Positions 25,685-37,139 of a stretch of DNA of 64,000 nt are shown here, one piece after another; position 1 is the first letter of the stretch; every line of letters begins with the position of its first letter. The stretch lies in assembly GCA_018466975.1 (NCBI GenBank), contig CM031557.1, forward strand, positions 2,356,001 through 2,420,000, read 5' to 3'. A program made the position numbers and the translations under genes. The stretch is from Sparassis latifolia. Lineage: Eukaryota > Basidiomycota > Agaricomycetes > Polyporales > Sparassidaceae. Under the pieces are notes generated by a model. It searched no databases. It was not told the origin of the DNA and was given only the letters and a program-made list of their open reading frames with translations.

Positions 25685-25912
25685 TGATAGCAAAAGCAAA
25701 GAAAAGTCGTGCGCACAGAAATCAGCAGAGCAAAGAGGCGCAGAGCGTGTGAAATCGCGCGTTTATAGTGAACGTTACCGTTTGCGTGGTTGAATAGCTA
25801 GAATATGATCAGGGTATAACCAAGAGCTCCCGAACACACTTGGGAGCGAACAGGAGAGTCTTGGAGACGAAGAAAGCTAACTCATTTCCTTTCCAAAAGT
25901 TGGTGCCATCCG
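25685..25912. promoter_or_regulatory. Divergent SNT1/PIG-S promoter region
   Basis: Only about 228 bp separate the two start codons, which face away from each other. No TATA box is evident. The region includes GAACGTTACCGTTTGCGTGG near 25771. Shared regulation is likely from the geometry alone. Confidence 0.55.
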
Positions 25913-27922
25913 TTGGAGCGCCGCTTGAAAATGTGGCAGAGCGGTGGCGCGCCGCGTGACCGCGTCTCTATGGACAACCTGAAGCCTTCGCAGCTTGTTT
26001 TCCAGTCCGTCTTCACTCGGCGGTGTATCATTGCATCTTACTGGCTTGTCGTTCTCCTGGCATTGCCTCTCTGGTGGACAACAACAAGTATCGACAGATT
26101 GTCTTTACCGGCTTCGCGTGTCGTCGCCCAGCAGAGCCGCGAGGTGCCACAAACTGCTCCGTAAAGTCTGGACCTGCACATCTGATACAATTATTAGCTG
26201 GTCTTTCCTGTGGATGTACAACTCGACTTGTCCGCTTTTGACAAGAACGTCAACTCTACAGCGTTAGAACAAGGCGTACAGCAGCTGCTGCGGGAATTAG
26301 ATGTACAGCAGTCGGGAGGACTTTGTATCCACATCAATCCAGAGAAACACTCGTAAGTCGATATTTTAGTCCTTGTATCTCGCTTGTGAAGGATTCACGG
26401 CACTCTGTGGTTGAGTGATGGTGCGTACCAGGTAGTACTTCGACATGGAAATGAAGATCCCACTGTGGAAGGTAGGCGACTGTTGTATGAGATACCTGAG
26501 ACAATGTGTGAGTGAGGTTACCTCTCAAGCAGCAAGAGCAGGAGTTTATTGAGTCCTTCCATCAGCAAGTCTCGCGGCCATGCAATTGGCCGATACACTG
26601 GCAACGCTGTTAGTACCGTACACCACTCTACGCAGTCCCCGGCATGAGGCGGAGCACATCGTGAAATATTCACCTCGATACCGTCTTGCATTCACTTTGT
26701 TGAACCAGGACGCCGCAACCGGGATAGGTGCTCTAAGCTGGGATGTTCGTGAATCGATATCTAGTTCGTATCAAGGCTTGAATGTGGTGTCAAATTGACT
26801 GGGACGTGTAATTTTCAGAACACATTGCCCCCACTTTGGAGAAACTCTCTTTATTGCATAACTTCACCGTGGAAAGCCAAATACAGTTCCACGCTCCTCT
26901 GGCCTTTCGACCGCGATCTGTGCTCGTAGACGACAAGGAAGAATTTGCATTGACACAAGAGGATCTCACTGTCTTCATCAACTCGGCAGAATGGACTCTG
27001 TGTACGTACCTGTGCTATCATCGCGAGGACTCACAATAATTTTCTCTGCAGCCTCGAGTGTATCCAATGACCCAGTGTTACACCTTATCTTATTTATTCC
27101 TTCCGCGACCAGCACACCGTTGCATATTCTCAGCCGTGACGGTCAGTCCGATCAGGGCAATACGCGTGCCGTCTCCTTACCATTGAAGCGTAGGATCTAT
27201 CTCAGCTTCGAACGCCTTCATCCTCCCACAATGGGGCGGCATCGTCATCATGAATCTGCCATCCTTAAATTTAGGACCGTCCCACCTGCCAGCATCCACC
27301 CTCGACAGCGTCTTCGCCATCTTTCGCTACCAGCTGACGACTCTGCTGGGCGTGCCTCCGCTGCCGGCGCACATCCACTGCAACGATTCCGAGACATTCT
27401 CGGACTGGCAGCTCGACGCTCTGCTCCGCAGACGCGCCGTCGAAAACGAGAAAGGCAGCAAGGAGACGCTGAAGAGCATCATCAGCCTGGTCGCACAGAT
27501 CGAGAATATGCCTGTGGGCCAGGATGTCAAGGGCGATGTGCAAGGAGCGATCTCTGCTTTGGATGAGGTCGATTCTTCTTTAAATTTCTCCAATCGATTC
27601 GCGACTTTGACATCCTCTGTAGATGTACTCGGCGGCGGCGGCGTCATCGTCCGCGCTCGCTCTCAGCTACTCCAGCAAAGCGTTCACCCTCGCCTCTCGT
27701 GCGTTCTTCAACCCCGGGATGCTGGCGCTGCTGTATTTCCCTGCAGAACACAAGTACGCTGTATATACCCCGCTCTTCGCTTCGGTGGCTGCTCCGCTCG
27801 TCGCTGCGTTGGTCAGAGAGTTCATGGCGTGGAAGCGGTCACGCAAAGCTTCGGCCGACGAGTCAAGGTCAAGTAGGGCGGTTAACGATTCTGAGGGTGC
27901 AGATATGAAAAGAGTTGAATGA
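25913..27922 (+). CDS. GPI17: GPI transamidase subunit PIG-S (Gpi17)
   Basis: The protein starts MERRLKMWQSGGAPRD; a start at MDNLKPSQ (25970) is equally possible. An N-terminal membrane segment, CIIASYWLVVLLALPLWW, lies at 26025-26080. After a 54-nt intron (GAG|gtgcca...ttattag) follows LVFPVDVQLDLSAFDKNVN, then GAYQVVLRHGNEDPTVEGRR, LPSASLAAMQLADTL, APTLEKLSLLHNFTVESQIQ, FILPQWGGIVIMNLP, and a C-terminal FFNPGMLALLYFPAEHKYAV with a hydrophobic helix before the basic tail ending DMKRVE. This is the PIG-S pattern, a lumenal domain between two membrane anchors. The complex attaches GPI anchors to proteins in the ER. One frame break is apparent in a (GGC)4 tract near 27635: frame changes by +1 between SSVDVL and SSSALALSYSSK, and no intron with correct phase fits. 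Confidence 0.88.
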
Positions 27923-28861
27923 GACTCATCACGATGGATTTTACCCCATGTTGTTTCCTAGCCACTCGTACCAGATTGTACTGCACCGTCTCGTTGCGGA
28001 CATTGGGGGGTGTATGTACCAAGAAGTTAGGAAAATGATCAGCGATACGACTCACGGTACGTTGAGGCGTAGTCTCATGTGCCGTAATACCAACAGAGGA
28101 CAATTGTGCAAGTATCATCTATTCCTGCTAATACTCTCATGGCGAATGTTGTCTAAAATGTGCTACCTAGCACAAACGTACATGCAACAGGAGACAGCTG
28201 GATATCATTCTCATGAGAGACAAACACCCTATGGCTTGGAAGCACTTCGTATGACGACAGTTTGAACTACGGTCCGCAACAGTGCACTATTTAGACCGAG
28301 AAACACTGAACTTCCTGTTAACTTACGGTGGGACATGAATGCATGACGCATGTGCACGAAGCTTGAAGTCTGGTAATTTTGTGGCAAAAAAAAATACAGT
28401 TCACAAGTACCGTTCGGAAGTGGGGGGTGTAGGGCTTGCCGCTCCCAGACCCACGGTCTCAATCGATCCAACCACTTCGGCTAGATCCCCACTACCATCC
28501 AGCTCAACAATCCGATTAATCTCGTCCCGGCCTGGCGTGTACGGAAGTTGGTTTGGGAATTGTACCGGGGTCTGAGGTGCCTGCCTGCCATCTTGTGTGT
28601 GCTCGTAATCTTGTCTCAGCCGCAGTAAAGCGCCTGCTGAACTTCAGTCCGCCGCCAAGCGAAGGGGCACCGTTCGCCCAACGGGAAAGCCGATCGTGGT
28701 CGAGTTTCTGCCGAAAGCTGGCGTATGCGCCGCCTCTCCAGGTGGGGTGGGGGGGTGACCGTCGCAGAACGCGTAGTACGGCATGGGTGGACACGGCGCA
28801 GAACTGTCCAGTACGCACAATAAGGGATCTCAGACTGCACGGAAGTACGGGTACCGCAGGG
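27923..28861. other. Intergenic region upstream of the duplication, nothing recognised
   Basis: No frame here has family motifs. The right part (28500-28860) is GC-rich with overlapping frames on both strands that look like compositional artefacts. It ends where homology to the second duplication copy begins. Confidence 0.4.
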
Positions 28862-31800
28862 GCGGTCAACCACCGAGTCGTCTCGACGGGACGCTCGCAC
28901 AAAGATGGTGGTTCCGCGTACTTCCAGTGGGCGCGGTGACCCTCGTCCACGGAATATGTCGTGGCGTTGAGTCAACGAAGGTGCTCGAAGTCGCATCTCG
29001 CCCCCAGATGCAATGCGAAGCGCACCGCGAGTCCTCGGGCGCGGCGCAGACGCAGTTGGCCCGTGCGCCGTCTCCACGGGGAAATCGAAGCGGGGAAGGC
29101 GAAGACGAAGACGGAGAGGAAGCCCTGGCAGGGCGATCGCGATCGGTGTGCCGCGTCTCGCTTCCGTACAGCCACGCTTCTTGCTGTATTCTGATGGCTG
29201 CACGCGAGCGGGGTGCGGGAGGCTGAAACGCGTTGAGCGTGAGTCCGTGCGTGAGTATCGTACGAGGCGCGACTGGGGATGGGGTATATAAGTGTCGAGC
29301 TCGTTCTGAAGGTATCGGTTCGCTCACCTTTGACCCGCGCGTTGTTCCTCGTGCATTCCTGCGACCTTCTGGGTGGGATGTAGCATCTGCGTTGTGCGCT
29401 GTCTGGGTAAGTAAACTTCTGCTGTCACTTGTAGTAGGAGACTCACCTACACTCTATCCCAGCACATGAAGACCGACGCGGGGAAAACGCTGCGAGCAGA
29501 GCACGCAGTGCTCGGGGGAGTTGTTGACGTGCACACCTTGTGGTTCTGGTCATGGTAGGTACGTCGATAGATGGAAGCGCAGGAGAGGAAGTCAGCGCCG
29601 AAGAAAGGCAGCGCGTATCCACATGCAGCGTTCGCGTAGTCAAGGGGCAGCGCCGTTGGACCAGAGATCGCGTTGGCAGCTCAGAACGGGTGAGGGAGGG
29701 CCCGACGTTGTTTGCACGCGCAAAGCAGGAGAGAGATGATGCGCGACTGTCATACCGTCTAGAGTGATCGCAGCAAGGTCACCCTCCATCTCGTTTCGCG
29801 TAGGTCTTGTGATGCGGAGGTGGGAAGAGAGGGAGGGAGAGCGCATTGCAGGAACGTTGGAACGGCAGGAGAGGGCCAGTGGACGGGAAACGCGTAGGCG
29901 CGGATGTAAGAGGGTAGAGAACAGTGGGCCTAGGGAGTACACGAGGCGACGACGACTCAAGGGGTGCATACGGGCGTTGGCAGCGTGTGGGAGTCGATGG
30001 GACGAGGATAGACGCTGGAGCTAAGGCCTAAGGGAGCACGCGAGCAAGATGACAAGCTTGGGGAGACGTGCCGAGTGTAGACTGGGGAGGAGGTCGTCGA
30101 GTGTCGAGGGCTGTATTACACAGAGAGCGCGTCAGGTCGAGGACGGCTGAGCAGCGAGAAGCCTATCGGTGACAGCGGTGACGTCAGCGCTGAGTGCACG
30201 TCCACGCAGAGAGCATATCCCGCGGCCGCGATAGGTGCGCGTGCTGGGCACAACTAAAGGGCGGTGGAGCATCCCACCGAGATGCAGGTACCCCAGCGCG
30301 TCGCAACGACAGCGGGAGGCCGCCGCCAGCGAGCGGCGGACGTATGACGTCTGCCACACGTGTGGGCCGGTTCGCCGGGAAGAGTGGAGCGCGATGTCGT
30401 GGAGACACCGCCAACGCCCTCGCTGTGTTCCACTCTCACATTCTTCCTCTGAATTCCCCGTCCCCTCGACGTTCCTTACTCTTCTGGGCAAGCCTGTCGA
30501 CGATTACTTACATTCCTTGCCCTGGCACTTGTGCGAGGCAGTTGGATAGCCACAGCTGCGATCGCTCGCGATGGCCATTCCTGGCCTGCACAGATCGCTC
30601 GCCGGCCCCGCGCTCGGCGGTCCCGCCTCCCAACCTCGAGACAACTCCCCACGCCCGTCTTCTTCCGCCGGCGCCGTCGCCGCGCCGCAGCCCTCCGCAG
30701 CGACCGCCGCGTCTCCCGCCCCGCCGGCGGCGCCGACGAATGACGACATCGAGGCGGTGATCAAGATGGCCATGGCCTCCTCCTCCTCCGCCGCAGCCCC
30801 GCGCACAAACAATCCCCCGCGCGACACGCGCACGCAGCTGTTCGTGGGGAACCTCCCGTACCGCGTGCGCTGGCAGGACCTCAAGGACCTGTTCCGCCGC
30901 GCGGGCACCGTCCTCCGCGCCGACGTCTCCCTCGGGCCAGACAATCGGTCGCGGGGGTACGGCACCGTCATGCTCGCCACCGCGGAAGACGCGGGTCGGG
31001 CGGTGGACATGTTCAATGGGTATTGTTGGCAGACGCGGACACTAGAGGTGAGGCCGGACAGGCTGGGGGAGGAGCTCGCGGTCGGTGGGTTCTCCGTCAA
31101 CGGTGGGTTGGGCGTGGGCAACCATTTGGCGGGGGTCGGGCTCGGTATGCACACGCCTTCCCTTAATTCAAGCGCGGGTGCGTCTACACTGCCATCACCG
31201 CTGGGGAGATATCCCGGCACGTTCGGAGTGGGCGTAGGCGAGGACGGCCTGGTTGTGAACGGTGCCACACCCATGTCGAGGCCAAGCACTGGCACAGGTC
31301 CCTCTCCAGCCATCGGAGGACCAAGTCGAAACTTATTCGTCGGAAACGTGAGTACTTCCCACTTCGCGTCATGAACGCCCCCGGCTCAAGTGTTGACTTC
31401 CACATCCCATCACTGACCCTCCCCACAGCTCCCGTTCCACATCCAGTGGCAAGACCTGAAAGACCTGTTCCGACAGGCAGGCGCAGTGGCGCGCGCAGAC
31501 GTCGCGCTCGGCGCAGACGGGCGGTCGCGGGGGTTCGGCACGGTGGCGTTCGCGACGGAGGCGGACGCGGAGCGCGGGGTGCGGATGTTCAACGGGTGCG
31601 TGGCTGGCTCGTGGGCGGGGTGGCTGGAGTTGACGGATAGATCGTGGCCGACACGCGCGCAGGTACGAATTCAACGGGCGCCCGCTCAACGTGCACTTTG
31701 ACAAGTTCGCCGCCCCGTCGTCGTCCTCGGCGCAGGTGGCCGTGCCCGTTCCGCACTCGCCCATGGGCGTCGCGTTCGCGTTGGCGCACTCGCCGGTGCT

Positions 31801-32118
31801 CGCGCACGCGCACGCGCATGGGCTGCCGCTCTCGCACGGCGCGTCGTTCGCGCACCAGATCCTGCAGCAGCAGCACGAGCAGGCGCAGACCCAGCGGACG
31901 CCAGTGCAGCCGTTCTTGCGGAGCGTGGATCCGGGATACGTGTTCGACAGCCGTGAATGGGAGCCCCAACGGGAGGCCCCGGGGCACATTGGGATGCCGT
32001 ATCGGACGGCGTACGACTTCGAGTTTCTTAGCTCGGGACCGAACAGCCCGTACGAGATGTACGGGGAGGCGGGCGGACGGTCGTTCTTCGGGAGTCTCGA
32101 ACAGCGGCAGCAGCAGCA
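28862..32118 (+). repeat. Segmental duplication, copy 1 (about 3.25 kb)
   Basis: This stretch is nearly identical to 37881-41128, offset by about 9.0 kb (9003 near 28951, 9013 at the RRM start codon, 9006 at the CAG tract). Homology begins weakly around the shared CACCGAGTCG text and becomes close at GGAATATGTCGTGGCGTTGA (28951). It covers a TATA box, about 1.2 kb of leader and most of the RRM gene. It ends inside a CAG run at about 32118. The non-coding leader is as similar as the coding part, which points to a recent event or gene conversion. Confidence 0.93.
29285..29292 (+). promoter_or_regulatory. TATA box, RRM gene copy 1
   Basis: TATATAAG lies in a GC-rich promoter about 1.28 kb upstream of the RRM start codon. 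It is followed at 29408 by a good 5' splice site (GGTAAGTAAAC), which suggests a spliced leader. The same element is kept in copy 2. Confidence 0.6.
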
Positions 32119-32191
32119 GTGGCAATTCACCTTGCGAGTAGACGGTGCAGAAATATATTTGGAGTCTCAAATTCTAAGTGCTTGCCCATGA
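30571..32191 (+). CDS. Two-RRM RNA-binding protein, copy 1, 3'-truncated with foreign tail
   Basis: Three exons (30571-31347, 31429-31595, 31663-32191) join to 490 residues. An Ala/Pro/Ser-rich N-terminus precedes RRM1, with RNP2 LFVGNLPYRV and RNP1 RSRGYGTVML. A Gly-rich linker leads to RRM2, LFVGN|LPFHIQWQDLKDLF with RSRGFGTVAF and NGRPLNVHFDKF. The WQDLKDLFR signature in both RRMs resembles the Gbp2/Hrb1 and hnRNP-M type of mRNA-binding proteins; I infer a role in mRNA binding or export but give no symbol. After the QQQQ tract the frame leaves the duplicated DNA and adds 23 residues starting WQFTLRVDGAEIY before TGA at 32191. The His/Ser/Pro-rich C-terminal half present downstream of copy 2 is missing. 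Exon phases are intact, so it could be expressed as a shortened protein. Confidence 0.85.
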
Positions 32192-32235
32192 ACAATCGGT
32201 GAGTCCCCTCTCCCCTTCCTTCTCTATTCTAGTGC

Positions 32236-32264
32236 CCGCGAGAGGTCTCTACGACCTCTCGCGG
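32236..32264. other. Perfect 11-bp-stem hairpin after the truncated RRM gene
   Basis: CCGCGAGAGGT at 32236-32246 pairs exactly with ACCTCTCGCGG at 32254-32264 across a 7-nt loop. It lies 45 bp after the copy 1 stop codon, in DNA not shared with copy 2. It may be a 3'-end RNA structure or chance; no transcript evidence is available. Confidence 0.5.
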
Positions 32265-32799
32265 ACGAGTTCTATCTACTGCTATCTATGGTCAGCTGGA
32301 GTGGGGTAGAAGAGAAGGTAGGTACAGCGAGGATTTATAAGACTAGATAATAGTCAGCAAGCTGGCATCGACGAGCGTAGAGACGTACCTTTTGAGAAGA
32401 CAACAGCACGATGCAGGAGGTGGCCTGCATGGATCATCTGCCGTGTCTGCGCAGAGGATGACAGTACAGAGCAGTTCATTGTCCTCTCCGTACTCGGCCC
32501 TGGGCTGCACTCTTCGTAAATTTGTGAGCACGCCAATTGTTTTGCTACGGCGGACAGATCAGAGCGCAACGGTCACTCCTGAGTTTGTGAGTGCTTGACG
32601 AAAAACTAACAAGGTATCGATATAGACTCCACTACTGCAAACAGAACGCTCACCATCCGTAACGCTCGCACACTGCTTGGCTGCATAGCACCAAATGCGA
32701 TAGACTCCACTAGATCCCATGCAATATCTGTGTTGACCTGGATGGAGGATCCGAGTGAAGGGACCCATGTTTGGTCGTGTCATCGACACCATGAACACC
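32265..32799. other. Unique DNA between hairpin and minisatellite
   Basis: No supportable gene. Short frames occur on both strands without motifs. It is unique relative to the rest of the window as far as I can see. Confidence 0.35.
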
Positions 32800-34280
32800 G
32801 CTCACGGGATGTCAATAAGTTCCATCCATGAGGTAAGCATCCACAATCCCAGAGATAATGACGCTGTCGCAGTAGCAGTGTGTCCGAATTCGAACGACCA
32901 CTTGTGGAAGCAGGAGAACAGGCTGTCCACCCGGGACAACACGCCACCTGCCGGACGTCAATATGTCATGTTGTGACTGAGACCGGGCACATAGCAATGA
33001 CTGGCTCACCGGACATCAATACACAGTGTCGTCATCCAGAAGTTGTTGAGAGAACACCTCGAGGCGAAACAGGCCCGGTCGCGGGATGTCGATATATACT
33101 GTCATCGTCGAAGGAGGAGGGAACATGGTAAGAGCCTACTTGCAATGCGGGCCAGATGCCAATGTACACCGTCATCACCAAGGACAATGGGCCGCCTGCC
33201 AGATGTCGATATGTTATGCTGCAAAGAGTAATTGTGCACTCGAGTGACTGGGACCAAGTGCATCCCAACGACTTGCTTGCCGGACGTCGATACGTAGTGT
33301 CTTCATCCAGGAGTTGTTGAGAGAACACCTCCAGGCGAAACAGGCCCGGTCGCCGGACATCGATATATAGTGTCATTGTCGAAAGAGAAGGGGACACCGT
33401 AGGAGGCTGCTCACAATGCGGGCCAGACACCAATGTATGCCAATGTCGCTCAGGACAATGGGCCACCTGTCGGACATCAATATGTTATGTTGCGAAGAGT
33501 AATTGTGCACCCGAGTGACTGGGACCAAGCGCGTAGCAATGACTCGCTCGCGGGATGTCGATACATAGCGTCTTCATCCAGGAGTTGTTGAGAGAACTCC
33601 TCCAGGCGAAATGGGCCCGGTCACCGGACGTCGATATATAGTGTCATTGTCGAAAGGGAAGGGGACACTGTAGGAGGCTGCTCACAACACGGGCCAGACA
33701 CCAATGTACACTGTCATCACCCATGACAACGCGCCGCCTGTCGGACATCGATATGTTATGTTACGAAGAGTAATTGTGCACCCGACTCACCGGGACCAAC
33801 CGCATCGCAATGACTCGCTCGTCGGATGTCGATATGTAATGTCTTCTTGAGAGAACACCTTGAGGCGAGATGGGCCTGGTCGCGGGACATTGATATAGTG
33901 TCATTGTCAAAAAGGGAAGGAGACACTGTAGGAGCCCACTCACAATGTGGGCCAGATGCCAATGTACAGTGTCATCCTTTGAATGTTGTAAGACAGTGGG
34001 AGGTGATCGCCAGGCAGTATCATTGTCGATCCAAGACCCGGGAGGACTGTCGAACGTACAACAGCGAGGCCCTGCTCGTCGGATGTCCGTATATAGTGTC
34101 ATCATGTGTTGACCCACTTCCACACGAAGTGATCAACACAATGGCTGCGGGCCATCATTGTGAATACAGCCCTGCTCGCTGGGCACTGAAATATCATATC
34201 TTCTGTCGCAACTGCCAACAAGATCTGGAGCATTCAGGGAAAATGAGCATGGCCGCCGGACGTCGATATATCATGTCAAT
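32800..34280. repeat. Minisatellite with a ~270-bp unit and an internal ~20-bp motif
   Basis: The phrase ATCCAGGAGTTGTTGAGAGA or a close variant starts units at about 33036, 33307 and 33577, and a partial unit near 33842, giving a period of about 270 bp. Within and beyond the units a shorter motif, near CCGGACGTCGATATATAGTG, recurs about 13 times (for example near 32951, 33008, 33087, 33200, 33282, 33356, 33473, 33626, 33748 and 34258). Copies differ by a few bases, so the array is not newly expanded. Short frames run across it but their content is simply the repeat translated. It lies between the two RRM gene copies. Confidence 0.85.
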
Positions 34281-36900
34281 GACGAGCTGAGGCATGGACA
34301 TAAAAAAATCGGAACAGTATGAGAAAAAGACGTCAGCATATCTGGATGAGCTGAGCACTGGGCTGCTTCGGTTCATATCCAGGAGTGTCGTACAGTCAAA
34401 GTGGCATGCGCTTGACCATGCCTCTTAGTTATGCCATGCGCAGAATCCCCATTCCACTGAGCCTTCGCTGTAGCACTACTACTACAATCTAATGATAAGC
34501 GTCAAATCCAGTAGCAAGTACGCAACAGTAACAATACTCACCAAAGCGATGCAAAGGCATGCCGTGCCCCTGCGAGAACACAATTGAGCCTCGCAAAGCT
34601 GGACGCTTCTTCACCAGATGGCCAAGTCATGACGACACCTGAAAAAAAATGCAACACCGTCAATTAGTGCTCATACCGGCTAGAGAACTTCAATAGGAAC
34701 TTACAGAGATGCACGAGGAGCGCTATGCACTACCTCATAGCTTTCTGCTTCACATCGGAAAGTCCATAATCTTGCTGGATCACTCAACAGCTTGGTTACG
34801 ATGTGACGTGTGAATTTCTATGCCAGACAAAACAACTCACATTGAGCCGTGGAACACAAGTCTGATTGACGTGAAATGCACGTACCAGTCCCCTCCATAG
34901 TCCAGCACTTCCACCAGAAATCTTCAATGCAGAACCTCTTCGATGGTAGGGGATGCGACATATGCTTGTGAAGGGCGAGTGAATGATAGGATTCCGAGTT
35001 GGAGTCAAAGATGTTGGGGACGTGGGAGCAAGTTGCGATCAATTGTATTGCCCGGATAGGCAACTGTTGTTGCGTCGCCCTTAGCCACTTGCAATCTGCC
35101 CAATATTGTAGTCAGCTTCAAGGCGAGTAGTACAGAGACATTGCATGAAATGTACTGACCATGTATACATGCAGCATTTATCAAGGTGTGATGGCCACGA
35201 CAAAAGGAGAGATTGGAGGAGAGATGGCTTTTCTGTGCCCAGTGGCCAGGCTGGTCTACTGGCAGCAAGACGGCAAGAGGGAAAAACAAGAATCGGAACT
35301 TGTGAGTGCTGGTCTTATACGATGGCAAATCAGATAAAAATGTTGGGAGGTAGTACAATGATTCTCCGCTGCGTTCTGTTGATCAGACCATTACCCTGGC
35401 AGCGCATCAGGGTTGATGCTTCCATAAAGCGGCATTGGACTGCCTGGATACTGAAGCTTCTTCTCTAAATTTACACACACCTCGGCAAACTGATGCTGAT
35501 GGCGGGATGTGACCATCTCGGATAACTGACATCTTTTATGTGATTTTACCGGTGTGAGCATTCTTCGCAGCGGATGGTATCTCAACAGTTCTGAGTATGT
35601 TACCCAAGTCAAAGTTTTCTATGTGAATTCTGTCTGAGTGTCTATGCAAGAGAATGAACACCCTAAGATAAGTCTGAGGAGTCTGAGTGCTCTCCGTGTG
35701 GGTTGTTGGAACATGTGAACTTTGTGACTTGAGTTATGGCAACTTCCATGGACCCAGAATCTGTGCGATCATTTCGAGCGGTGATGCCAACCGCTCCATT
35801 TGATCAAGCTGACCATTGTTCTGGTTCTCAGAAATATATCTATTTTTTCTGTAAATTTTGACATGGTTCGATGTGACTCGGGTGGTCTGTGATGCTGATT
35901 AGATACACCGGAGATTCTGATCACTCACAAGAATGACATCAACGGTTATCCAGCATTAGCACTCGGAATTCATCGACAACTATAGACTTGTGCTTCCAAG
36001 CCAGTTAAAAGGATAGCTACACTTACAGTTGTACTTCGCATCTGGTTTACTAGTACCAGCTGGATCTGCCAGTGCAAGTCACATGTCGGAGCAAGAGAAG
36101 AAGATCAGTATTAGTAGCAGCAACAGAACTCCAAGAACCCGGTGAGATAGTCAGGACTGATGTCTGGACTGCGAGCAAGACAGGATTAAATTAGATCACA
36201 TGGTATTGAAGTTCTCAGAAGCTTGCATTCAGCACGATCGCGGAATTCGGAGAGTTGTTATCAACTTACACATTGCCACTTGGCAGACTGGAGGTATTCA
36301 GAAATCGCGCAACAGTGCAGTGCATGCAGTGGACAAGTATTAGCTACCATCATTCAGAAACTCGCAGTAGGGATTGAGGGATCCTTGCAGATGCTCGAAT
36401 GCACGAAGTACATAGCCATGAACACAATATGAGCGATCAAACGGTAGATAGTATCACACCGAGAGCACCAAAGCCAAACTGGTTCCATTGCAACTGGTAC
36501 TGTACTAGCAACGTACCTTCATCAGATATTAATATTTAATGTCGTGGTCCACGATGGTGGTACAGTCACTCGAAATGTATGGAGGTAACGAGACTGCAGA
36601 CGTCGAAGAGCCTTGACACCATTGACACATGCGTCCAGAATTAGCAAGTCTAACAGTTCCGCATCTTGAGGCGCTAACGATCCCCGAACAAATATGCGCT
36701 TCACTACTTCTAACGGGCACACAAATCATCTATGTATTCAAGCTGCTACTTACTCACCAGTACACTGCGAAACCATTCAAATGCAGGCTACTCACATGGA
36801 ATTATCGAGGGACCCACGTTCACTCGGAGATGCTTGCATGACTTCATCGACTCCCCTCCGAATCGCTCGCATCTCACCGTCCAATCTCACCGCGTGACGC
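34281..36900. other. Gene-poor interval between duplication copies
   Basis: Mixed composition, somewhat AT-richer than the genes. No exon chain, family motif or long frame could be supported on either strand. No clear terminal repeats were found. Confidence 0.4.
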
Positions 36901-36923
36901 CATCACTTTCAAAAAAACAATTA

Positions 36924-37139
36924 TCAAAATTGGCGTTCCGCGTGCGCGAATAATTCCTTCATCCCAAATTCCTGATAGGCCTCCTTCGCACACGGGTGGC
37001 GGATCTCGATCGTGCTGCTCTCGCGTAGCAGGTGCTCCGCCGTCCAAACGCTTGCTTGGAAGACAGTTGCGGGACTCACGCCTAGGTACACAACGACCCT
37101 GGACGCGGCATTCCAAACCGGAGGGCGACTCATCAGCAA
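36924..37139 (-). other. Possible coding fragment, unrecognised
   Basis: On the minus strand a 71-codon frame reads with natural-looking composition (ASRVVVYLGVSPATVFQASV, then RHPCAKEAYQEFGMKELFAH). The plus strand is also open, so this is weak evidence. No family comes to mind and no neighbouring exon could be joined with confidence. It lies about 740 bp before duplication copy 2. Confidence 0.2.

Noticed and set aside
28553..29291. Several overlapping 80-190 codon frames on both strands before the RRM leader
   Set aside because: Composition artefacts in GC-rich DNA; no motif or splice chain, and changes between the duplicates are not biased to third positions.
30132..30491. Minus-strand frames antisense to the RRM leader in both copies
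   Set aside because: Open in both copies only because the DNA is nearly identical and GC-rich; no independent evidence of coding.
32800..34280. Regular repeats with spacers, resembling a CRISPR array
   Set aside because: The host is a eukaryote, the units are about 270 bp with diverged copies, and the intervals are themselves repeats, not unique spacers.
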